Shown here: positions 35,592-43,273 of the stretch, one piece after another
How the letters are laid out: each line of letters starts with the position of its first letter
Numbering within the stretch: position 1 is the stretch's first letter
Assembly (NCBI RefSeq): GCF_036013975.1
Contig: NZ_CP107904.1
Location: 1,550,001 to 1,614,000, forward strand
Reading direction: 5' to 3'
Length of the DNA: 64,000 nt
Source: Kitasatospora sp. NBC_00458
Lineage (GTDB): Bacteria; Actinomycetota; Actinomycetes; Streptomycetales; Streptomycetaceae
Translations under genes and position numbers: made by a program
The notes under the pieces: generated by a model
What the model was told of the DNA's origin: nothing
Databases searched by the model: none
Seen by the model: only the letters and a program-made list of their open reading frames with translations

Positions 35592-36431
35592 ATGCCGGTC
35601 GACCGCACCTGCCTGTTGAACGGCGACGACCTGTACGTCGCCGACGTGCACTGCCAGGACCCGCCGCACGGCTGGACGGAGCTGCGGCCGGCCACCGTGT
35701 TCGGCCTGGTGATGGTGCGCCGGGGGCTGTTCCGGGGCCGGATCGACGGCGTCGAGCAGCTGCTCGACCCGACCAGCGTCTACGTCGAACGGATGCACAG
35801 CGAGCAGCAGTTCGCGCACCCGTGCGGCGGTGACGTCTACACCGAGCTGGTGCTCTCGGAGCCGCAGGTGGCGGCGCTGCTGGGCGGCGACCCGGGCGTC
35901 CCGCAGGGCCTGGTGTTCACCACCCCGCCCATGGCGCTGGCGCAGCGGCTGCTGACCGCCCGGGCGCGGGACGGCGCGGACCCCTTCGAACTCGCCGAGC
36001 GCGCCCTGGCGCTGGCCGCCGAGGTGCTGACCGCGCTGGCCCCGGCGCGGGTGGCGAGCGGTCGGCCGGTCCGGGACGCGGACCGGCGCCGGGTGGTGGA
36101 CGCGGCGCGGGTGGCGCTGGCGGCCGACCTCGGTCTCGGCCTGGAACAGCTCGGGCGGGCGGTCGGCTGTTCCCCGTACCACCTCAGCCGGGCCTTCCGG
36201 GCCGTCACCGGCGAGGGCCTCGCCCAGTACCGGAACCGGTTGCGGGTCACGCTTGCCATGGAGCGGCTGACCGAGGGCGAGACCCGACTGGCGCTGCTGG
36301 CACACGAGTTGGGATTCACCGACCAGGCGCACCTGACCCGGGTGGTCGGGCGCGCCGCCGGCCTGCCGCCGGGGCGGCTCCGGAGGCTGCTGGGGCCGGT
36401 CGGCAACGCCCCGTCGGTGTCCGCGGGCTGA
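35592..36431 (+). CDS. AraC-family transcriptional regulator
   Basis: Protein of 279 aa. The N-terminal sensor half begins 'MPVDRTCLLNGDDLYVADVHCQDPPHGW'; the C-terminal 95 residues hold the double helix-turn-helix ('LGLEQLGRAVGCSPYHLSRAFRAVTGEGLAQYRNRLRVTLAMERL', 'LLAHELGFTDQAHLTRVVGRAAGLPPGRLRRLL'). TAGGGT (35579-35584) lies 8 bases before the ATG and no ribosome site is present, so a leaderless mRNA is likely. Its target may be the divergent metallo-hydrolase gene. Confidence 0.9.
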   Translation: MPVDRTCLLNGDDLYVADVHCQDPPHGWTELRPATVFGLVMVRRGLFRGRIDGVEQLLDPTSVYVERMHSEQQFAHPCGGDVYTELVLSEPQVAALLGGDPGVPQGLVFTTPPMALAQRLLTARARDGADPFELAERALALAAEVLTALAPARVASGRPVRDADRRRVVDAARVALAADLGLGLEQLGRAVGCSPYHLSRAFRAVTGEGLAQYRNRLRVTLAMERLTEGETRLALLAHELGFTDQAHLTRVVGRAAGLPPGRLRRLLGPVGNAPSVSAG

Positions 36432-36496
36432 CCGGGCCTCCGCTCCGGGTCTGCGGCGGGTACGGCCCCCAGCCCCGGAGCCGGACCCAGACCCGG

Positions 36497-36532
36497 CTCC
36501 GGACCCGCCTCCGGACCCGCCTCCGGACCCGA
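36497..36532. repeat. Three tandem copies of a 12-bp unit
   Basis: CTCCGGACCCGC/A is repeated three times in the gap between the AraC gene and the DUF4259 gene. Low-complexity; no function is evident. Confidence 0.7.
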
Positions 36533-36582
36533 CTGTCAGTGGCCGGTGGCAGGATCCCCTCGAACGACACGAGGAGGCCGTC

Positions 36583-37026
36583 ATGGGCACCTGGGGCATC
36601 GGTCCCTTCGAGAACGACACCGCCGCGGACTTCGCCGGCACCCTGGACGAAACCCCGGCGGGTGGGCGGGAGGAGCTCGTCCGCAGCGCGCTGTCCCGGG
36701 TGGCCGGCACCGACGCCGAGGACTACCTGGACTGCGACGAGGCGGTGGAGGCCGTGGCCGCGGCCGCCCTGATCGCGGCGCAGTGCCGGGGCGGTGAGCC
36801 GGTCAGCACGAGCTACGGCCCCGACGAGGCGCTGCCGGTCTTCGCGGCGGAGCTCCGGCCGCTGGCCGTCGACGCCCTGGACCGGATCGTCTCCGAGGAG
36901 TCGGAGCTCGCCGAGCTCTGGGACGAGACGGACGAGGGCCCGGACTGGCGGCAGGACATCGGCCGTCTCCGGGCGGTGCTCGATCCCGCGCCGGCCGTGC
37001 CGGATGCGCCGCTGCCCGGCCTCTGA
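36583..37026 (+). CDS. DUF4259 domain protein
   Basis: Acidic protein of 147 aa that starts with the family hallmark 'MGTWGIGPFENDTAADFAGTL'; GGAGG lies 5 nt upstream of the ATG. The C-terminal helix 'SELAELWDETDEGPDWRQDIGRLRAVLDP' also fits the family. DUF4259 proteins are common in actinobacteria and are sometimes immunity-like stand-alone proteins; the role is unknown. Confidence 0.88.
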   Translation: MGTWGIGPFENDTAADFAGTLDETPAGGREELVRSALSRVAGTDAEDYLDCDEAVEAVAAAALIAAQCRGGEPVSTSYGPDEALPVFAAELRPLAVDALDRIVSEESELAELWDETDEGPDWRQDIGRLRAVLDPAPAVPDAPLPGL

Positions 37027-37160
37027 CGCCGCGGTCCGGCGGGACCGGACGGCAGCGGGGCGGAAGGCAGTGGGGCCCGGGCCGTCGGGGCACGGGCCGG
37101 GGGGACCGGGCCGGGGGGACGGCCGGGCGCCGGGCGCGCCGGGGCGCGTAGGCTCGGCGG

Positions 37161-38024
37161 ATGCCCACGATGCCGCACCCGCTGACCAGCCTGAACGACC
37201 GCGAGGCGCTCGCCGCCCGGTTCCGCCACGACCCGGAGCTGCACCTCTTCGAACTCGGCGACCTCGACGACCCGTTCTGGCAGCACACCACCTGGTACTC
37301 CCTCACGGACGGTGCCGAGGGTGCGGACGGTGCCGAGGGTGCGGACGGCGCCGAGGGTGCGGAGGGCGCCCCGGACGGCCCGGTCGCGCTGCTGTACGGG
37401 GTCGGGGAGCTGCCGACCCTGCTCGGCCTCGCGCGTCCCGATCGGGACGGGCGGCTCGCCGATCTGCTGCGGGCGATGCGGCCGGTGCTGCCGGAGCGGT
37501 TCCTCGCCCACCTCACGGGCAGCGGGGCGGAGGCGCTCGCCCCCGGGTACCGCGTCGAGCACCGGACGGCGATGCTGCGGATGGCGCTCACCGACCGGGA
37601 CGCCCTCGACGGCGCCGCCGGGGCGTGGCGGGTCGAGCCGCTGGGCGCGTCCGACCTGGCGGACCTGCTCGCCCTGTTCGCCGCCGGGTACCCGGGCAAC
37701 TGGTTCGACGAGCGGATGCTGACGACCGGCCCGTACGTCGGTGTCCGGGACGCGGACGGTCGGCTGGTCGCGGCCGCGGGCGTGCACGTCCACTCCCCCG
37801 CCCAGCGGGTCGCGGTGGTCGGCAACGTCACCACCCACCCGGAGTTCCGCGGCCGGGGGCTGGCCGCCGCCTGCACCGCCCACCTCTGCGAGGTGCTGTC
37901 GCGGACCACCGACCACATCGGCCTCAACGTCCGCGCCGACCACCCGACGGCCCTCTCCCTCTACCGCCGCCTCGGTTTCACCACGGTCACCGCCCTCGAC
38001 GAGTGCGTCATCGCGGCCGTCTGA
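37161..38024 (+). CDS. GNAT-family N-acetyltransferase
   Basis: Protein of 287 aa. The GNAT core is in the C-terminal half: 'VVGNVTTHPEFRGRGLAAACTAHLCEVL' contains the acetyl-CoA loop (RGRGLA), followed by 'NVRADHPTALSLYRRLGF'. Residues 52-70 are a repeat of GAEGAD encoded by an 18-bp DNA repeat. A TAGGCT box (37149-37154) ends 7 bases before the ATG, so the gene is probably leaderless. Its last codons and terminator are duplicated at 41620. Confidence 0.87.
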   Translation: MPTMPHPLTSLNDREALAARFRHDPELHLFELGDLDDPFWQHTTWYSLTDGAEGADGAEGADGAEGAEGAPDGPVALLYGVGELPTLLGLARPDRDGRLADLLRAMRPVLPERFLAHLTGSGAEALAPGYRVEHRTAMLRMALTDRDALDGAAGAWRVEPLGASDLADLLALFAAGYPGNWFDERMLTTGPYVGVRDADGRLVAAAGVHVHSPAQRVAVVGNVTTHPEFRGRGLAAACTAHLCEVLSRTTDHIGLNVRADHPTALSLYRRLGFTTVTALDECVIAAV

Positions 38025-38082
38025 CCCCGGCCCCGGCCCACCATCCCGCGCAGGAAGTCGGACCGGCCGACTTCCTGCGCGG
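38013..38082. repeat. Left copy of a 70-bp direct repeat (attL-like)
   Basis: Identical over 70 bp to 41620-41689. It covers the last three sense codons and stop of the GNAT gene and the downstream terminator hairpin (16-bp perfect stem 38046-38061 / 38067-38082, 5-nt loop; one further C-G pair in this copy only). The repeat ends exactly at the base of the hairpin. Confidence 0.95.
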
Positions 38083-38216
38083 GCCACTCCGGTCCTCACC
38101 GTGAACCAGGATCGCCGGCCGCTCCAGTCCGTCCGGTCCCGTTCCCCGGCTCCGTCATGAGAGGGGAACCACTCGACCGTGCGCGATCGAACTCGGCCTC
38201 GAACCCACCACATCGG

Positions 38217-38237
38217 CGACTTTTCAAATCAAAGTCG
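38217..38237 (+). promoter_or_regulatory. Palindrome upstream of the small effector-like gene
   Basis: CGACTTT-N7-AAAGTCG, a perfect 7-bp dyad in locally AT-rich DNA, 84 bp upstream of the small gene. Candidate operator or promoter element of the cassette. Confidence 0.5.
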
Positions 38238-38320
38238 TTCAAGTGGCCTTGCACGTCAGCCGTCGTGGTCAAGCTGAGAGCCCGCCGTCCACGGTGACGG
38301 CTCGCGACCGAGGGGACCGC

Positions 38321-38737
38321 ATGACAGAGGATCCGACGCTCTTCGCCCAGACTGCGGGAACCACCCTGGTCGCCCTGCTGACGACGGGGGCCTTCCAACA
38401 CGCGAAACAGGCCGTACTCGATCTGTGGCACCGGATGAGCCCTGACGAGGCTGCCGCAGTCGACCACCAGCTGGAGGCGACCCGGACGGCCCTGATGCGG
38501 GCGGAGGAGGAGGGCGACGAAGATCGTGAGCGCGAGCTCGCCGGCTGGTGGCAGGAGCGCCTGACGTTGCTGTTCGCCACCGACCCGAGCACCATCGGCA
38601 CTCTTCACCGGGCCCTGACACAGGCCGCGCCCGAGAGCAGCCGGACGCGAACCGGCGGCATCCGGCTGACCGCCCGGGCCAACGGCAACGCCCACGTCTT
38701 CCAGGCCGGGCGGGATCAGCACATCATCGGACACTGA
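38321..38737 (+). CDS. Small helical protein with C-terminal QAGRDQ amyloid-like motif (putative NLR effector)
   Basis: Protein of 138 aa; ATG 38321 with GAGGGG 5 nt upstream. Residues 1-35 contain a hydrophobic/amphipathic helix ('LFAQTAGTTLVALLTTGAFQ'), 40-100 are charged helices, and after a Ser/Thr/Arg hinge the C-terminus reads NGNAHVFQAGRDQHIIGH (121-138). The same VxQAGRDQ motif begins the NLR protein encoded 132 bp downstream. In bacterial amyloid signalling pairs the effector has a helical membrane-active N-domain and a C-terminal amyloid motif, as here. Membrane toxicity is inference; the family itself is a common streptomycete hypothetical. Confidence 0.75.
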   Translation: MTEDPTLFAQTAGTTLVALLTTGAFQHAKQAVLDLWHRMSPDEAAAVDHQLEATRTALMRAEEEGDEDRERELAGWWQERLTLLFATDPSTIGTLHRALTQAAPESSRTRTGGIRLTARANGNAHVFQAGRDQHIIGH

Positions 38738-38869
38738 GCCGGGGGCCAGCTGCAACACCGGAGGCGCGGTCCGAGGCGAAGGCCCTGCGGTCGGACCGCC
38801 ACGTGCGTCGTCGGAGGATCGGAGCATTCGCTGTTTCCCCGCTACGGTGAACTCTTTCACTACAAACAG

Positions 38870-41281
38870 ATGGCGAGAACCTCCGGCCCGGGCCAGGTCA
38901 ACCAGGCCGGTCGGGATCAGGTGGTGGTCCGAGCCGATGTCGCCAACGTCCACCTGACGGATCGGCCTTCACCGGAGTTCGCCAGGGCGTCGATCGCGCC
39001 GCCCAAACTGACACCCCGCAGACTCCACGGCCGCGAGGCCGAGTTGAAGGAGCTCGGCACCCAGGACCTGCAACAGTTACGGGGGGAGATCACCGTCCTG
39101 CACGGAATGGGCGGGATCGGAAAGACCGCGGTGGCTCTGACCATCGCCCAGGCGGTCCGCCGCGGTGGCGCCCGCGTCTTCTGGGTCCAGGCCTCGCACC
39201 CCGACAGCGTCATGGCCACTCTGCACCAGATCGCCGTTCACCTGGGCGGCCCCGAGACCCTTGCCCGCGAGGTCGCTGCGGGCCGTTTGAACGCCGCGGA
39301 CATGGCGTGGGAAGCCCTCCATTCGAGCAGCCGGCCCTGGTTGCTGGTGTTCGACAGTGCCGACGATCCAGTCGAGATCGAGCGGGAACTGGGACCGGGC
39401 TGGCTTGACGCGTCCGCCTCCGGGGGAGTCCTGGTCACCACCCGCCACGGAAGCACCGATCTGTGGCCGGCCCAGGCCCGGATGGTGAGACTCGAACCGC
39501 TGGACCCCCACTCCGGTGCCCGGATGCTGCTCGATCTTGCCGACAGGGGTGAGGCGGACTCCGCCGAACGCGAGGCTGCCCGCGCCCTGTCCGAACGGCT
39601 GGGAGGCATTCCGCTCGCCCTTCGCCTCGCCGGGTGCTGCGTGTCCCAGCCGCTCTCCTCCCTGCCTGACTTCGCGGCCTTCCGGAGCGCTCTCGACCGC
39701 GATTTCGGGAACGTCGTCGACCACGCTGCTTCCGCGTCCCTACGCCCGCCCACCGAGGACGACGCCCGAAGCCTGGTCATGCGGACCTGGGAGGTGTCGC
39801 TCGACGCCCTGGAGCAGCAAGGCATCCCGCACGTTCGGTCGATCATGCGGGTCCTGTCGTGCTGGGCCGCACGACCCGTCCCGCTGGCACTGATCTCACC
39901 GAAGGTCTTCTCCAGGACGCACGGAGCGGACGACGGCCCCTGGGATGATCTCGTCGTGAGGCGCGCGCTGAGGGCCCTCAGCGCCGTCGGACTGATCGAC
40001 ATCGTCGACGAGAACCCCGTGACCAACCCGCTGGAGGGCGAGTCCTTCTACCAGTGGGCCAGTGACGACCAGACGCACAAGTGCATCGTCGTGCACCCGT
40101 TGGTCTCCGAAGTGAATGCCGTGCAGTTGGAACGCTCCCCGGACCGCACCCGCAGTTGGGAGGCCGCCGCCCGATGCCTCGGGTCGCTCAGAGGCGTGTG
40201 GGGCACGAAGGCGACCGCGAGCTACTGGCAGCTGGCGCTCCCTCACCTCATGTCGATGGTGGACCGCCTTCCCGTCTCCTGCGACGGGCTGTTCGACACA
40301 GTGGTGGGCACTCACACATACCTGAGCAGGTACCTGAGGATGTCCGGCCAATACGAGACCGCGTACAGGTCTGCGATGTCCCTCCGCGGGCGGATGGACG
40401 GCTTCCGGCCCAGCGACCGGATCCGTTTCGCGGTCGAGTACAACTGTGCGGAATGGTCGTGGCACATGTCCCACTTGGAGGAGGCCGACGCGCTGGCCGC
40501 AGAGGCCTGCCGTCTGGCGGAGGGCTCGACCGGGGCGAGCGCGGCCACCCGGTTCCAAGCGTTCATGGCCCGCGAGCTGTCCATCGCGATCCACGCGGAG
40601 CGCGGCTTCCTCGAATCGGGAGAGCGGATGGCGCGGGACTTGTGCCGCGAGATCGAGGAATCTCCCGAATTCATCCAGCTCGGGGCGCAGGCTCATCACC
40701 ACCTTGCCACCATCCTCAGGGAATCGGGCAGGCTCAAGGAGGCAGAACAGCACTCCCGGCGAGCAGTGCGACTCTCGGAGGACTTCCAGTTCGCGCCCTT
40801 CACCCGCGCCGTCATCCGCCATGAACTGGGGGTCATCCTGTGGCATCGGGGCCGTCTCGACCAAGCCCGAAAGCTACTCGTCAAGGTCCTGCGGATGCAG
40901 ACCGGCTTCCTGCCGCCGTGGCACCCCTCCGTCCTAGTCACCCGCTACGATCTCGCGTCCCTCCACGGGATCGAAGGGAACCTGATGCGGGCGCTCGCCG
41001 AGTTCGTGGACATCCACCTCACCGAACAGGACGTACTCCGGAAGGGCCATCGCAACACGCTCCAGACCATGCATCAGATAGGCCAGATCTTGGTCGAGCT
41101 CGGCGAGCTCGACCAAGCGGAGAAGACCCTCCGAACCGTGGACGAGGAGTACCGGACCCAGCGGCTCCAGGACCGCACGGCGGATGTGCTCTCGACCAGG
41201 CACGAGATGGTTCACATCAAGGCCCAGCGCGGACAGCACTCCGAGGCCCACCGGGAATGGGAACAGATCCTCAAGGAGTAA
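38870..41281 (+). CDS. NB-ARC/TPR protein (NLR-like) with N-terminal QAGRDQ motif, C-terminally truncated
   Basis: Protein of 803 aa. Residues 6-24 carry the amyloid-like motif (VNQAGRDQVVV). The NB-ARC NTPase follows: P-loop GMGGIGKT (79-86), Walker B WLLVFD (157-162), sensor 'LVTTRH' (188-193) and GxP motif 'LGGIPLALRLAG' (244-255). Residues from about 470 on are TPR helices ('ATILRESGRLKEAEQHSRRAVRLSEDF', 'GQILVELGELDQAEKTLRTVDEEY'). The frame stops at TAA 41279-41281 in the middle of a TPR; the same frame continues as TPR sequence afterwards. Codon 70 is TTA, so translation may depend on the bldA tRNA. No ribosome site precedes the ATG. Confidence 0.85.
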   Translation: MARTSGPGQVNQAGRDQVVVRADVANVHLTDRPSPEFARASIAPPKLTPRRLHGREAELKELGTQDLQQLRGEITVLHGMGGIGKTAVALTIAQAVRRGGARVFWVQASHPDSVMATLHQIAVHLGGPETLAREVAAGRLNAADMAWEALHSSSRPWLLVFDSADDPVEIERELGPGWLDASASGGVLVTTRHGSTDLWPAQARMVRLEPLDPHSGARMLLDLADRGEADSAEREAARALSERLGGIPLALRLAGCCVSQPLSSLPDFAAFRSALDRDFGNVVDHAASASLRPPTEDDARSLVMRTWEVSLDALEQQGIPHVRSIMRVLSCWAARPVPLALISPKVFSRTHGADDGPWDDLVVRRALRALSAVGLIDIVDENPVTNPLEGESFYQWASDDQTHKCIVVHPLVSEVNAVQLERSPDRTRSWEAAARCLGSLRGVWGTKATASYWQLALPHLMSMVDRLPVSCDGLFDTVVGTHTYLSRYLRMSGQYETAYRSAMSLRGRMDGFRPSDRIRFAVEYNCAEWSWHMSHLEEADALAAEACRLAEGSTGASAATRFQAFMARELSIAIHAERGFLESGERMARDLCREIEESPEFIQLGAQAHHHLATILRESGRLKEAEQHSRRAVRLSEDFQFAPFTRAVIRHELGVILWHRGRLDQARKLLVKVLRMQTGFLPPWHPSVLVTRYDLASLHGIEGNLMRALAEFVDIHLTEQDVLRKGHRNTLQTMHQIGQILVELGELDQAEKTLRTVDEEYRTQRLQDRTADVLSTRHEMVHIKAQRGQHSEAHREWEQILKE

Positions 41282-41587
41282 CAGGCCCGCTTGGGAGCCG
41301 ATCATCCGTCGACGCTGAGGACCCACTACAACTGGGCCATCTGCTGGGCGACTCTGGGATTCCCCGGTGTCGCCCGAATCGAGATGGAGAAGGTGGTCGC
41401 GGCACGTCGACGCGTACTCGGGGCCGATCACCACGAGACGGCCCAGGCCGTACGGATGCTGGCCGACCTCACCCGCCTTCCCCCGGCGGGCTGGCGCTTC
41501 GGGGGGCGCGGCAGACGGCGCAACGTGCCGACGAACCGACGGGAGCGCAGGCAGCGCGGCAACTCCCCCGGCTCCGGTCCGACGTAG
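41282..41587 (+). pseudogene. Severed C-terminal TPRs of the NLR-like gene
   Basis: In the same frame as the NLR gene, immediately after its TAA stop, the sequence reads QARLGADHPSTLRTHYNWAI and then 'VVAARRRVLGADHHETAQAVRMLADL', two further TPR units with the LGADHP spacing usual in these proteins, and then a basic tail to TGA/TAG at 41585-41587. A single-base change in a Tyr codon (TAC or TAT to TAA) would explain the break. Internal TTG 41291 could restart translation, but no ribosome site is seen. Confidence 0.75.
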
Positions 41588-41619
41588 GTCCTCCCCTCCG
41601 GATCAGCGCGCGGCGTTCG

Positions 41620-41689
41620 GCGGCCGTCTGACCCCGGCCCCGGCCCACCATCCCGCGCAGGAAGTCGGACCGGCCGACTTCCTGCGCGG
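41620..41689. repeat. Right copy of the 70-bp direct repeat (attR-like)
   Basis: Exact copy of 38013-38082, including the last codons and stop of the GNAT gene out of context and the 16-bp terminator hairpin (41653-41689). Beyond it lie 56 bp with a 17-bp tandem repeat (CGGCGTCGCGGTGTCAG twice, about 41716-41749) and then the convergent peptidase gene, for which this hairpin also serves as terminator. Confidence 0.95.
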
Positions 41690-41745
41690 CGGCGTGCCCG
41701 GGAGGTGCGCCCGGGCGGCGTCGCGGTGTCAGCGGCGTCGCGGTG

Positions 41746-43077
41746 TCAGCGGGTGACCGGCCAGGAGAGGGTGGCGGTGAGCCTGCTCCGGAGGGCGGGG
41801 TCGATGACGGCGGGCGTCGGGTCGGTGGCGGTGGCGGTGAGGGTGTGGACGCGGCCGCGCGGCCCGGGGAGCGGCACGGTGGCGAGGTCGACGGTGGTGC
41901 GGCCGCGCAGTTGCGGGAGCTCGCGGCCGTCCAGGGACCACCGGACGGTGGTGCCCGCGACCGGGAGGCCGAGGGTGAGCCGGTCGGCCCTGGTCAGCGG
42001 GGTGCCGGCGGGGGTGGGGCTGGTGAGCGGGACGGCATGCCGGTAGAAGCCGGCGATCATCGCCTCGCGGCCGGGCAGGTTGAACTCGCGGCCGAGCGAG
42101 CGCATGATCGAGTTCTCGGTCGGCCGGTAGAGCCCCTTCGGGTAGTAGCCGCCCCCCTCGTACGCGCCGACGACGCCCCCGTCGGGCGAGGTCCGGCCGA
42201 TCCAGCGGTACCACTTGGCGTGTTCGCGGGCGAGCCGGTCGGCGGTGCGGGTGCTGATGTTGGGTTCGCCCGGCTCCCCCTCCTCGGCCGGGTAGGTGTC
42301 GGAGCCCTCGTAGAAGTACTCGTCGGCGAGCTTGCCCAGCGAGTGGCCGGTCTCGTGCACGGCGATCTGCCCGGACTTGGCGTTGCCCCCGGCGACGGTG
42401 GCGATGCCGTCGTAGCCGAGCGGGGACGCCACGTTGTAGCCGGCGCCGCCGTACTTGGCGGTGTTGGCGACGACGAGGACGAGGTCGGCCTGGGGCGCCT
42501 TGGCGGCGTACTTCTCGACCGCACCGGTGTCGACGCAGAGCAGTCGCTCGATGTCCTCGCACCAGAAGTAGGAGCCCAGCGCGGTGTTGCGGACGGTGGC
42601 GCGGTCCGGGTCCCCGGTGACGCCGGACTCGGTGGAGACGGTGGCGACGGCCCAGACGTTGAAGAGGCCGCGGTAGGCCGCGTACGGCTCGACGGCGCTC
42701 ATCTCCTGCCACTTCGCGACGGCGTCGGCCTGGAACTTCGCCTGCTCGGAGGCGGTGTAGCCGTCGCCGATGACGACGACGTCGAGCTTCTCCGCGGTCC
42801 CGCCGTTGCGCAGGACCGGCGTGACCTCGCCGTCCCCGGCGGCGGGCGCGAGGCCCGGGCGGGCTCCGGCGAGGTACGGGGAGGCGTCGGGCACGGTGGT
42901 GTGGCCGGCCGGGCCGTCCTCGCCGAAGACCTCGACCCGGTGGCGCGCACCGGCGCCCGGTCCGGCGGCCGCTCCTGCGGCCGGTTCGGCGGCGGAGCTC
43001 GCGGCCGGGACGGCACCGAGGGCCGCGAGGGCCAGGGCTCCGGTGAGGACGATCGAGCCGAACCTTCGGTTGCGCAC
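41746..43077 (-). CDS. Secreted M64-family metallopeptidase
   Basis: Protein of 443 aa with a signal peptide (MRNRRF, Ala/Leu core, cleavage near AASSAAEP, residue 30). The zinc motif HETGHSLGKLADEY (241-254) is the extended HExxHxxGxxxDE signature of IgA-peptidase M64 proteins; 'VVVIGDGYTASEQAKFQADAVAKW' near 100 is also typical. A C-terminal beta domain follows. It should degrade proteins outside the cell. The ATG at 43077 is preceded by GAGGAGCAACT, a usable ribosome site. Confidence 0.92.
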   Translation of the reverse strand: MRNRRFGSIVLTGALALAALGAVPAASSAAEPAAGAAAGPGAGARHRVEVFGEDGPAGHTTVPDASPYLAGARPGLAPAAGDGEVTPVLRNGGTAEKLDVVVIGDGYTASEQAKFQADAVAKWQEMSAVEPYAAYRGLFNVWAVATVSTESGVTGDPDRATVRNTALGSYFWCEDIERLLCVDTGAVEKYAAKAPQADLVLVVANTAKYGGAGYNVASPLGYDGIATVAGGNAKSGQIAVHETGHSLGKLADEYFYEGSDTYPAEEGEPGEPNISTRTADRLAREHAKWYRWIGRTSPDGGVVGAYEGGGYYPKGLYRPTENSIMRSLGREFNLPGREAMIAGFYRHAVPLTSPTPAGTPLTRADRLTLGLPVAGTTVRWSLDGRELPQLRGRTTVDLATVPLPGPRGRVHTLTATATDPTPAVIDPALRSRLTATLSWPVTR

Positions 43078-43273
43078 GGGAGTTGCTCCTCTGAGGGGGA
43101 GGACCGATGATCCGCCATGCTATGCACCTGACAACCCGTCGGCACAAGACCCGCGCACGCCCCGGCCCCGGTCCGCCGGACGGGCCCGCCACCCGGGGCG
43201 GCGGGAGACGGCGGCGCGGAGGCGGCAGGAGACGGCCGGGAGGCGGCGGCCGGGCCGCCGGCCCCCGGCGACC

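Larger units (their letters stand above)
38083..41619. mobile_element. 3.5-kb inserted cassette carrying an NLR-effector pair
   Basis: The segment lies between the two copies of the 70-bp repeat, is visibly less GC-rich than its surroundings, uses TTA and TAA codons, and splits what would otherwise be a simple convergent junction between the GNAT gene and the M64 peptidase gene. It contains two genes and no integrase or transposase. The repeat layout is what site-specific integration at a gene 3' end, or recombination through a shared terminator, would leave. Confidence 0.75.

Noticed and set aside
41279..41284. Considered programmed stop-codon read-through in the NLR gene
   Set aside because: The context TAA CAG GCC does not match the known UAG CAR YYA read-through signal and no downstream structure is evident; a nonsense mutation is simpler.
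38083..41619. Considered the cassette as an insertion sequence or transposon
   Set aside because: No transposase, integrase or terminal inverted repeats of IS type; the 70-bp flanking repeats are far longer than target-site duplications.
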